A stretch of 8,590 nucleotides of DNA, from positions 1 through 8,590 of the forward strand of contig JBILMZ010000147.1 of the NCBI GenBank assembly GCA_044375275.1, given 5' to 3'. Source of the DNA: SZUA-430 sp044375275. Lineage in GTDB: Bacteria; Pseudomonadota; Alphaproteobacteria; Micropepsales; Micropepsaceae. Under the pieces are notes generated by a model. That model searched no databases. It saw only the letters and a program-made list of their open reading frames with translations, and was not told where the DNA came from. How positions within the stretch are numbered: position 1 is the first letter of the stretch; every line of letters begins with the position of its first letter. Of this stretch, positions 1 through 5,950 are shown in pieces. A program made the position numbers and the translations under genes.

Positions 1-14
1 CTATGATGACTCAA

Positions 15-85
15 GGCTTGGTTCTCCGAAGCAGATCAATGGTTTGTCGCAATTCCATTGTATCACGCTGCGGCTGAACCAAGCC
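15..85. repeat. Nested inverted repeats near the left edge
   Basis: GGCTTGGTTC at 15-24 is the exact reverse complement of GAACCAAGCC at 76-85. Inside it, CAATGG at 37-42 pairs with CCATTG at 55-60 around a 12-nt loop. The two nested perfect arms could form a branched stem in RNA, or could be the trace of a small mobile or repetitive element. No open reading frame with a credible start crosses 1-142 on either strand. Seen directly; function unknown. Confidence 0.4.
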
Positions 86-115
86 GCTTTACTTCAATTC
101 CTGTGGGACAGCAGT

Positions 116-130
116 GGGTCAGACACCATT
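116..130 (-). repeat. GGGTCAGACACC-type motif, left copy
   Basis: The plus strand reads GGGTCAGACACCATT, which is AATGGTGTCTGACCC on the minus strand. It lies 12 nt beyond the stop codon of the small membrane gene. It matches 462-476 at 14 of 15 bases in the same orientation. It also matches the reverse complement of 510-521 at 11 of 12 bases. From memory and unchecked, motifs of this kind are scattered through many bacterial genomes, sometimes near REP-associated tyrosine transposases. Confidence 0.5.
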
Positions 131-142
131 CCTTACTTGTCG

Positions 143-490
143 CTACTCAGAGGAGTTTGAAGAATCGCCATAGCCCGCCACGCTTGTGACAAACGAAATC
201 AACGCCAAAACATAATATGCTGAAAGCATAACCTTGCAGATAGCACTCAATATAAAAACGAAACTCTGGATCAGAGAGGCGCCAACGAACTCCTCCACAT
301 TCGGCAATATCGGCATGCTCCACAAAACCCACGCGGCCAACAAACCGAACACAACCTTCAACCAGGCCCTCCAGAAAAAGACGCGCTTGACCAACAGCAT
401 CAGCGCGCACCACAAGATCGCCGAAGCCGCGGCCGCAAAGAACACGTCTTTCAAAGAACTGGGGTCAAACACCATTTCAACGCGATCCAT
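143..490 (-). CDS. Small multi-pass membrane protein, unknown function
   Basis: I do not recognise this protein. The frame encodes up to 115 residues and is strongly hydrophobic. Likely membrane segments are near residues 17-36, 43-61 and 70-105 (the last possibly two helices), followed by a polar, Ser-rich tail ending GYGDSSNSSE. Charged residues (KR at 35-36, R41, K45) sit in the loop after the first helix, as expected for an inner-membrane protein. The start is uncertain. ATG at 490 has no convincing ribosome site, and an in-frame ATG at 475 lies inside a GGGGTCAAACACC repeat copy. Codon use is less GC-biased than in the flagellar genes to the right. The gene is bracketed by related repeats at 116-130 and 510-522, and lies downstream of the kelch gene on the same strand with a 55-nt gap. 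A reading on another minus-strand frame (147-413) was rejected because it lacks the coherent membrane pattern. Confidence 0.55.
   Translation of the reverse strand: MDRVEMVFDPSSLKDVFFAAAASAILWCALMLLVKRVFFWRAWLKVVFGLLAAWVLWSMPILPNVEEFVGASLIQSFVFILSAICKVMLSAYYVLALISFVTSVAGYGDSSNSSE
461..476 (-). repeat. GGGGTCAAACACC motif, copy inside the small gene's 5' end
   Basis: The plus strand reads GGGGTCAAACACCATT. It differs from the 116-130 copy at one of the 15 shared bases and has the same orientation. In the small gene it encodes the Met-Val-Phe-Asp-Pro stretch and supplies a possible ATG at 475. Together with the left copy it forms a direct repeat about 346 bp apart, spanning almost the whole gene. 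Confidence 0.45.
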
Positions 491-493
491 TGT

Positions 494-523
494 GTCACCG
501 TAATAAACTGGTGACTGACCCCA
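494..523 (+). repeat. Inverted copy of the motif, with a small hairpin
   Basis: GGTGACTGACCCC at 510-522 is the inverted counterpart of the copies at 116-130 and 461-476, with one mismatch to GGTGTCTGACCCC. Its first six bases also pair with GTCACC at 494-499 around a 10-nt loop. It sits in the 55-nt gap between the kelch stop codon and the small membrane gene. There is no T-run after the hairpin, so I do not call it a terminator. Confidence 0.45.
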
Positions 524-545
524 TCACTTTCTTTACTGCGCCGCC

Positions 546-1673
546 TCACCGTGCGCGCACAAGCCACGCGAACGCCGATGTTTGGACTTGCTCGTCGTAC
601 CCGCCGAGGATCAAAACTTCTCCATCGGGTAGCAGACTGGCTGTTGCAAACTCCCGTGCAGCGTTCAATGTGCCATGCACAATCACGAAGGTATTTCCAG
701 CAGGATCATAGAGTTCCAGTTGGTTCGCCCCGCCGGCCACGAGCACGGTGCCGGAAGGAAGCACTGTAACGGCATCGGGAATCTTGAACCGCGGCCAATG
801 CATGCTGGGACCTTCCGTAAACTTGCCGCTCTGTGGGTCGTAGATCTCTGTGCTCCGATTGCGACCACGCTGGTCGCGCTCGTCCGCTCCGCCAAGCACA
901 AGCACGCGACCATCGAGCAGCAGCGCCGCTGCGTGTTTGTGGCGCGGCGAGGACATGTCTCCGGTACGCTGGAACCGGCCGGTGGAAGGATCAAACAGCT
1001 CGGCTGAGCGCAAGATTTCACCTCGGCGCGCTTGCCGCCCACCGATGACAAGAACCTGCCCGTTTGCGAGGGTAACGGCCACATGAGCGACCCGCGGCTC
1101 GTTCATCGATCCCACTGAAGAAAAACCGGAAGACGCTGGGTCGAACAGTTCAGCAGAGGCTAGCGGCGCGAATTCCGAGTTCTGGCCGCCTGTTATCAGT
1201 ACCCGGCCATCGCTCAACAGGGCGGCTGAAGCAGCCGCCCGCGCCTGGACGAGGGTGCCCGAAGCGACAAAACGATCAGGCTTCGGTTCATAGATTTCCG
1301 CGCTCTCGGTTGCCCTCCGGTCCGACCATCCTCCGGCCACCAGCACACGCCCATCGTTTAAACGAATGGCAACATGGCTATCCCGCTGTGTCGTCATAGC
1401 GGCAGCGGATTGAAACGCCCTTTCCTTAGGTTTGTATATCTCGGTGGACCGCAGATTTGCGTCGCAAGTACCTGTGCAGCCTCCCGAAATCAGAACATCA
1501 CCAGACTGCAGAGCTGTCGCCTGATGAGCTGCCCTGGCTACCGACATTTCGCCAATCGGAACAACTTGAAGGGGTCCCGTGCCGGACTGCAGCGCGTCCT
1601 GCTTCGTCAGGATTGTGGCAGCAGCAACGATCACTGCGATACATCCAACCACTGCCAGGTTCAGAGTTTTCAT
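546..1673 (-). CDS. Kelch-repeat beta-propeller protein, N-terminally anchored or secreted
   Basis: This encodes 375 residues from the ATG at 1673, which has GGAG at 1680-1683, 6 nt upstream. The frame is open back to 1772 but no ribosome site supports an earlier start. Residues 5-23 are hydrophobic after a Lys (MKTLNLAVVGC...), which fits a signal anchor or export signal. VVGC resembles a lipobox, but the hydrophobic run continues past the Cys. The rest is built from kelch units of the form DGRVLVxGG, then SAEIYDP, then an MxxxRxxH turn. I count seven double-Gly strands and six (I/L)(Y/F)xP strands, so a six- or seven-bladed propeller is likely. Such propellers usually bind proteins or glycans; no catalytic residues are evident, and galactose oxidase-like folds cannot be ruled out. 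Codon bias is weak: 23 of the first 40 codons end in G/C by hand count, well below cckA, which suggests acquired DNA. Confidence 0.85.
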   Translation of the reverse strand: MKTLNLAVVGCIAVIVAAATILTKQDALQSGTGPLQVVPIGEMSVARAAHQATALQSGDVLISGGCTGTCDANLRSTEIYKPKERAFQSAAAMTTQRDSHVAIRLNDGRVLVAGGWSDRRATESAEIYEPKPDRFVASGTLVQARAAASAALLSDGRVLITGGQNSEFAPLASAELFDPASSGFSSVGSMNEPRVAHVAVTLANGQVLVIGGRQARRGEILRSAELFDPSTGRFQRTGDMSSPRHKHAAALLLDGRVLVLGGADERDQRGRNRSTEIYDPQSGKFTEGPSMHWPRFKIPDAVTVLPSGTVLVAGGANQLELYDPAGNTFVIVHGTLNAAREFATASLLPDGEVLILGGYDEQVQTSAFAWLVRAR

Positions 1674-1876
1674 GATTGTCTCCGCGGTCCAGCGAGACTC
1701 GGGTTCCGACTCCATTTCGGTGACATGGTAACCGATCCTCTTCCCGCAAGCCCCGCGATCAGTGTGCCCCAACGCAAATCACCAAGGCAGCAAAGCTCGC
1801 CGTCAGGCAGACGAGAATACCGCATGGGTTCGCCCTTGTCCAAAGGGTCGCACCGGCGGCACTTGACGCTCGACAC
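1670..1876 (-). CDS. Possible upstream small ORF overlapping the kelch start
   Basis: A 68-residue frame starts at GTG 1876 with AGGA just upstream (4-nt spacing, short). Its TGA overlaps the kelch ATG as ATGA, the arrangement often seen in translational coupling. It has a Cys-X-X-Cys near the N-terminus (KCRRCD) and a Cys-Cys pair near residue 29. It has no recognisable domain, and the codon bias is intermediate. The overlap may be chance. I list it because it is the only frame that ties the leader to the kelch gene. An ATG two bases upstream, at 1878, opens a different 39-codon frame with a hydrophobic end, which is equally unproven. Confidence 0.2.
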   Translation of the reverse strand: MSSVKCRRCDPLDKGEPMRYSRLPDGELCCLGDLRWGTLIAGLAGRGSVTMSPKWSRNPSLAGPRRQS

Positions 1877-2023
1877 ATGTTCCTATATTGTTCTTTTTGC
1901 GTGTGGCTTCAGCCGCCCGCAGACTTGACAACTGAATAGATAACCGGCGGACCTCAAGGCCCTGTGCCCCAGGCGACCGCCTCGTGTGCCCCGCGCGAAA
2001 AGGAAATGCGGTGGGTGTGCCCC
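1763..2023 (+). repeat. Four dispersed TGTGCCCC direct repeats
   Basis: Exact copies begin at 1763, 1963, 1985 and 2016. Three are preceded by G (GTGTGCCCC); the copy at 1963 is preceded by C. The last three are clustered with spacings of 22 and 31 bp. The irregular spacing rules out a CRISPR array. They could be protein-binding sites upstream of the kelch gene or residue of a repeat family. The copies were seen directly; the role is not known. Confidence 0.4.
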
Positions 2024-2098
2024 GGACTCTGTTGCCAGCGGACACACGCCAGCCCCCTGCTCTTCGTCAGATGAACAAACGAAAAAGCTACGACGAAA

Positions 2099-2175
2099 GT
2101 GTCATCTTCGAACAGGAAGAATGGCTCGATTTCGCCAAATTCCGGTGTCGCACTTCGGCGCTCGTGTCATCTTCG
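2099..2175 (+). repeat. GTGTCATCTTCG 12-bp direct repeat pair
   Basis: Identical 12-mers lie at 2099-2110 and 2164-2175, 65 bp apart, with a degenerate third version at 2145-2158. The right copy forms the loop of a hairpin (GCTCGT at 2160-2165 pairs with ACGAGC at 2177-2182). They lie just beyond the broken end of the transposase and may mark an element boundary. Confidence 0.4.
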
Positions 2176-2178
2176 GAC

Positions 2179-2195
2179 GAGCTGCAAAACAGCTC
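2179..2195. other. Hairpin beyond the transposase fragment
   Basis: GAGCTG at 2179-2184 and CAGCTC at 2190-2195 form a perfect 6-bp stem around a 5-nt loop. It lies 15 bp past the transposase stop on the minus strand. It could act in transcript folding, but no T-run follows it, so an intrinsic terminator is not supported. It shares bases 2179-2182 with the neighbouring hairpin at 2160-2182, so the two are mutually exclusive. Confidence 0.3.
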
Positions 2196-2210
2196 ACGGG
2201 CCTCCGGAAC

Positions 2211-2597
2211 TTATGGGCCGCCCAGATAGGAGCGGATGGCGTGGGTCATGTGCCAGGCGGTCTTGTAGGTGATGCCGAGCTGGCGCTGCACCTCGCGGGC
2301 CGTCATGCGCTTGTGGCCGACGCAGCTCAGGAACATCACGTAGAACCAGTCCTGCAGCGGTGTGCGGGTGCGCGCGAACGGCGTGCCGGCCTTCGGGTGG
2401 ATGTGATAGGCGCACCACTGGCAGACATAAGCGGGCTGCTCGCGCAGGCGGTGGAAGCGGCCCTTTCGAAGGCACTTCGGACACATGCCGGGATTGCCGT
2501 GGCGCAGCTGGAGCAGATGGTCGAGGCAGGCGTCTTCCGTGGGAAAGCGCTGGGAGAAAACCCGATACAGGACTGTTTCCGGATCGGGCGTCGTCAT
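2211..2597 (-). pseudogene. IS1595/ISXO2-type transposase, N-terminal fragment
   Basis: This encodes 128 residues. Seen: a Cys-Pro-X-Cys pair at C39/C42 and a second pair at C59/C62 forming a zinc ribbon, followed by KAGTPFARTRTPLQDWF and a helix-turn-helix-like stretch REVQRQLGITYKTAWHMTHAIR at 101-122. These are the hallmarks of the N-terminal region of IS1595-family transposases. Full-length members are around 300 residues with an ISXO2-type DDE nuclease domain. Here a TAA follows the helix at once and no DDE sequence is visible further along the strand, so the protein should be inactive as a transposase. The start codon lies 13 nt behind the cckA stop. AGGA overlaps that stop, 11 nt from the ATG, so it is probably read through from the flagellar operon. 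Codon use is GC-rich, like the host genes. A retained DNA-binding role is possible but unproven. Confidence 0.8.
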
Positions 2598-2610
2598 CAG
2601 CGCTTGCGTC

Positions 2611-4827
2611 CTATTCCTTCTCGAAGACTTCCTTGACCTTCGCCGTCAGAGACTTGAGCGTAAAGGGCTTGCTGATGAAATGGAAGTCCTCGGGCTTGTC
2701 GTCGCCGGCGTTGCGGAACGCGGCCTCGGCGTAGCCCGACATGAAAATGACGGGCATCTTCGGATAGGTCTTGCGGAGCTCCTTGACGAGCGCCGGGCCG
2801 TCCATGCCGGGCATCACGACGTCGGAGATCACGAGGTCGATCTTGTCCTTGTGCTCTTCCATCCTCTCGAGCGCTTCCTCGCCGCCGCAGGCATCGATCA
2901 CGCGATAGCCCCGCATGGTAAGGGCGCGCACGGCGACTTCACGTACCGCGTCCTCGTCCTCGACGACGAGAATGGTGCCAACACCGGTGAGGTCGCGCGG
3001 GGCCTGCGGCTTATCGTCGACCTTCGGGCCGTCGGCCATGGGCTTGGGAATGTGGCGCGGCAGGTAGATCCGGAAGGCCGTCCCCTTGCCCACTTCGGAC
3101 TCGGGGAAGATGAAGCCGCCGGTCTGCTTGACGATGCCATAGACCGAAGCGAGGCCGAGCCCCGTGCCGCGGCCGGGCTCCTTGGTCGTGAAGAACGGGT
3201 CGAAGATCTTGCTCAGGTTCTCGGTCGGGATGCCGATGCCGCTGTCGAGCACCTCGATCACGACGTACTCGCCCGGGGGCATCAGCACATCGAGGAAGGA
3301 CATGTTCTCGTGCAGCGACTGGTTCGCCGTGCGCACGGTCAGCACGCCGCCATTGGGCATCGCGTCGCGTGCGTTGACGGCCAGGTTGATCAGCGCGTTG
3401 CCGAGCTGCGTCGGGTCTACCAGCACGGGCCAGAGGTCCCTGCCGTGCTCGACCTTGAGCTGCACGCGGTCGCCGATCAGGCGGCGCAGCGTGACGGTCC
3501 AGTCGGCCACAAGATCCGTCAGGTTCAGGACCTGCGGCTCGAGCGTCTGCTGGCGCGAGAAGGCCAACAACTGACGCACCAGCGACGCGGCGCGCACGCC
3601 TGTGCTGTGGATGGTGTTCAGGTCGGAGAATGACGGATCACCCGGCTGGTGCCTCTGCAGCAGCAACTCGGTCACGCCGTTGATGACGGTCAGCAGGTTG
3701 TTGAAGTCGTGCGCGATGCCGCCTGCAAGCTGGCCGATGGCCTGCATCTTCTGGCCCTGCGCGTACTGGCGTTCCAGCGCGGTCTGGCCGGTCGTGTCGA
3801 CCAGATAGATCGCGAAGGCCACGCCTGACGCTTCGTCCGGATTGAACTTGCTGGCGAAGAGCTGCGCGGTGCGCTTGTCGTCATTCGGGAAGCGCACATC
3901 GACCGGGGCGCGCGAGACATCGCCGACATTCAGCGATGACAGGCGCGCCTTGGTGGTCTGGACCGTCTGCTCGACGAAACAGGCGAAGATCGACTTGCCG
4001 TTGATCTTCTCGGCGTCGGTGCCCACCAGCGACGCGAGCGCGGCATTGGCTTCGATCACGGTGCCATCGGCAGCGCAGAGCGCGACGGCGACGGGGGCGC
4101 CCTGGATGAATTTCGGGATGTGCGGCTCGGCGGGGCCCTGACCCGCAGCGTGCTCGACCGGGCGCCACTGGATCACGACTGACGGGCGGGCCTGCGTCTC
4201 GATCGCCTGGAGCATCGGACGGCGCGGCGCGAGATCGGTGACGCGCCAGACGGTGTGGCCTCCGCCGGAGATCGGGGCGACAGCGACGCTGACCCACTTG
4301 CTGGCCATGTTCCGGAGCTTGAGTTCTTCCTCGCGGGCTTCCTTGAGGCTTGCGGACCGGACGAGCGCATAGAGGCGCTGGGCTGTTTCCTGGTCGGACG
4401 AGAAGCCCGCGACGGGGAGCACTTCGCCACCCGAATTGGAGCGGCCGAAGAGCTTGCGCCAAGCCGGGTTGGCATAGGCCACCGAGCCGTCAGGCATGGT
4501 GATGCAGCAGGCGCGCGGGTCGGTGTCGAGGGCGGTGCCGAACAGGCGTGCCGGTGATTCGGCCGGGATGAGGCGACCGGACGTAATGGTCAGGATCAGC
4601 GCCGAACCGCAGATCGTGATGCCGATGAGGAATGCCAGACCGCCAAAGCCTGCGGCTTGCGGCCAGGCCACGACGGCCAGGCCAATCAGGCAAGCCAGTC
4701 CGAACAGTCCCATCGCCAGCTGGGCCAGCGAGAACGACAGGGTCACCTGCCGCCACCAGGCCAGCGGCGCCTGGACGGGAGGCTTGGGTTCGGCAGGCGG
4801 GGTGGACTTTTCGGTCGCTGGGTTCAT
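2611..4827 (-). CDS. cckA: CckA cell-cycle hybrid sensor histidine kinase
   Basis: This encodes a 738-residue inner-membrane kinase. Two membrane helices lie near 32-55 and 60-84, followed by PAS-like sensor regions near 96-195 and 240-345. In the kinase core the H-box GGIAHDFNN has phosphoacceptor His373, the N-box is NLAVNARDAM (N485), and the G-boxes are DSGIG (528-532) and GRGTGLGLA (552-560). A receiver domain spans about 617-735, with acidic residues 623-626, phosphoacceptor Asp669, Ser697 and Lys720. In the Caulobacter family, CckA phosphorylates ChpT, which passes phosphate to CtrA and CpdR, and in its phosphatase mode it drains them. All catalytic residues are present. The length is somewhat above the Caulobacter protein (about 690 residues, from memory). 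The ATG overlaps the flhB stop (ATGA) and has only a weak ribosome site, suggesting translational coupling. The cckA position behind flhB matches what I recall of Caulobacter gene order. Confidence 0.95.
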   Translation of the reverse strand: MNPATEKSTPPAEPKPPVQAPLAWWRQVTLSFSLAQLAMGLFGLACLIGLAVVAWPQAAGFGGLAFLIGITICGSALILTITSGRLIPAESPARLFGTALDTDPRACCITMPDGSVAYANPAWRKLFGRSNSGGEVLPVAGFSSDQETAQRLYALVRSASLKEAREEELKLRNMASKWVSVAVAPISGGGHTVWRVTDLAPRRPMLQAIETQARPSVVIQWRPVEHAAGQGPAEPHIPKFIQGAPVAVALCAADGTVIEANAALASLVGTDAEKINGKSIFACFVEQTVQTTKARLSSLNVGDVSRAPVDVRFPNDDKRTAQLFASKFNPDEASGVAFAIYLVDTTGQTALERQYAQGQKMQAIGQLAGGIAHDFNNLLTVINGVTELLLQRHQPGDPSFSDLNTIHSTGVRAASLVRQLLAFSRQQTLEPQVLNLTDLVADWTVTLRRLIGDRVQLKVEHGRDLWPVLVDPTQLGNALINLAVNARDAMPNGGVLTVRTANQSLHENMSFLDVLMPPGEYVVIEVLDSGIGIPTENLSKIFDPFFTTKEPGRGTGLGLASVYGIVKQTGGFIFPESEVGKGTAFRIYLPRHIPKPMADGPKVDDKPQAPRDLTGVGTILVVEDEDAVREVAVRALTMRGYRVIDACGGEEALERMEEHKDKIDLVISDVVMPGMDGPALVKELRKTYPKMPVIFMSGYAEAAFRNAGDDKPEDFHFISKPFTLKSLTAKVKEVFEKE

Positions 4828-5933
4828 TGACGACGCTCAGTGGGCGCAGATGCTGTACGCGCGGATGATACCTTGCCCTTCAAGCGCATCACGAAGCCGA
4901 TGACCTGGGCCACCGCCTTGTAATGCTCCGGCTTGATTGTTTCATCCACATCGACAGAGGCATAGAGAGCCCGCGCCAATGGCGGATTCTCGACGATCGG
5001 AACGTTGTTTTCCTTTCCGATTTCACGAATCTTCAACGCAACGTGATCGACACCTTTGGCAACGCAGACGGGCGCACCCATCTTGCCTGATTCGTAGGCC
5101 AAAGCGACTGCATAGTGAGTCGGGTTCGTGATAATCACCGCTGCCTTGGGGACAGCCGACATCATGCGCTTACGGGAACGTTCTGATCTAATCTGTCTGA
5201 GACGCTGCTTAACTATCGGATCGCCTTCACTTTGTCGGTGTTCCTCCTTCATTTCCTCACGTGTCATCTTTAGGCGACGCATGCGCTCAAAATACTGCCA
5301 GGCATAGTCGGCAATCGCGATCACGCCGAGGACCGAGAGTGCCGCTATCATCGCCTGCCCCAGCAGCGTCAGGACCTCGCCGAGCAGGAGGTCGACGGGC
5401 AGCGCGATCATGGCCAGCATCTCCTCCTTGCTGGGCCAGATCGTCATCGTGATGGCGATCGCGATGGCTGCGGTCTTGAGCAGTCCCTTGACGAAGTTGA
5501 TCAGGGCCATGCGGCCGAACAGGCGGTCGAAGCCCGATATCGGGTTCAGGCGGCTGAATTTCGGTGCGATCTTGTCGAGCGAGAAGACCGGTCGGTGCTG
5601 GATCACGTGCGCGCCGATGCCGACCACGACGAGGATCGCGAAGGGTGGTGCCAGGACCAGGAGCAGCTCCAGGCCCAGCGTGAAGACGAAGCCGTTCGCC
5701 GTTTCGGCCGACAGCCTGATGTTGTGGGCGCCGGATATGAAGCCGCTCAGCACCCTGCGCATCGAGTCCGCCGTCGACGGGCTCCACATCATGATGTAGG
5801 CGGTCGCGGCTGCCAGCACGAGCCAGGCCGCAACGTCCGGCGACTGGGTTACGTCACCCTTCTCTTCGGCCTGCGAGAGCTTATGTTGGGTAGGTTCTTC
5901 GGTTTTCTGGCTGTCATCATTGTCGTCCGCCAT
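4824..5933 (-). CDS. flhB: Flagellar type III export switch protein FlhB
   Basis: This encodes a 369-residue inner-membrane component of the flagellar export gate that switches substrate class from rod/hook to filament proteins. Seen: the conserved N-terminal EEPTQHKLSQAEEKGDV, four membrane segments near 34-50, 83-110, 143-166 and 180-210, and a cytoplasmic linker. The autocleavage motif NPTH is at 270-273; FlhB proteins cut themselves between Asn and Pro. Length is normal. GGAG lies 11 nt before the ATG, and fliR ends 17 nt upstream. Codon bias changes sharply inside the gene. In residues 142-200, 55 of 59 codons end in G/C. In residues 212-341 only about 76 of 130 do, with AGA, ATA, CGA and CTA present. 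This may reflect recombination that replaced the cytoplasmic domain, or relaxed selection on that part. Confidence 0.97.
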   Translation of the reverse strand: MADDNDDSQKTEEPTQHKLSQAEEKGDVTQSPDVAAWLVLAAATAYIMMWSPSTADSMRRVLSGFISGAHNIRLSAETANGFVFTLGLELLLVLAPPFAILVVVGIGAHVIQHRPVFSLDKIAPKFSRLNPISGFDRLFGRMALINFVKGLLKTAAIAIAITMTIWPSKEEMLAMIALPVDLLLGEVLTLLGQAMIAALSVLGVIAIADYAWQYFERMRRLKMTREEMKEEHRQSEGDPIVKQRLRQIRSERSRKRMMSAVPKAAVIITNPTHYAVALAYESGKMGAPVCVAKGVDHVALKIREIGKENNVPIVENPPLARALYASVDVDETIKPEHYKAVAQVIGFVMRLKGKVSSARTASAPTERRQ

Positions 5934-5950
5934 TGCCGCTTACACTCCGG

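Larger units (their letters stand above)
1674..2210. other. 537-bp gap with short repeats, no convincing gene
   Basis: Apart from the doubtful 1670-1876 frame, I see no gene here. The octamer TGTGCCCC occurs four times in one orientation (1763-1770, 1963-1970, 1985-1992, 2016-2023). GTGTCATCTTCG occurs twice exactly (2099-2110, 2164-2175), with a looser GTGTCGCACTTCGG between them at 2145-2158. Two overlapping perfect 6-bp hairpins lie at 2160-2182 and 2179-2195. The stretch separates a broken transposase from the kelch gene and probably contains eroded mobile-element DNA plus the kelch promoter, which I could not place. Confidence 0.5.

Noticed and set aside
234..503. Plus-strand frame of 89 codons opposite the small membrane gene
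   Set aside because: It has low-complexity polar content and no ribosome site. The minus-strand frame has a coherent multi-helix membrane pattern instead.
1674..1772. N-terminal extension of the kelch protein to 1772
   Set aside because: The added 33 residues are polar with no ribosome site, while GGAG precedes the ATG at 1673, which directly opens the hydrophobic export segment.
1763..2023. CRISPR array
   Set aside because: The repeats are only 8 bp and irregularly spaced, and there are no cas genes.
1803..2045. Minus-strand frame of 80 codons in the gap
   Set aside because: It is Arg-rich with no domain and no ribosome site. It crosses the repeat cluster and looks like chance.
2160..2195. 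Intrinsic terminator for the cckA operon
   Set aside because: The stems are short (6 bp) and no T-run follows on the minus strand.
1986..2636. Plus-strand open frame of 216 codons across the gap and transposase
   Set aside because: The right half is antisense to the zinc-ribbon transposase fragment, and the left half has no ribosome site or domain.
2485..3633. Long plus-strand open frame of 382 codons opposite cckA
   Set aside because: It is antisense to a kinase with every catalytic motif intact. Its His/Asp/Val/Leu/Arg-rich make-up is typical of a shadow of a GC-rich gene.
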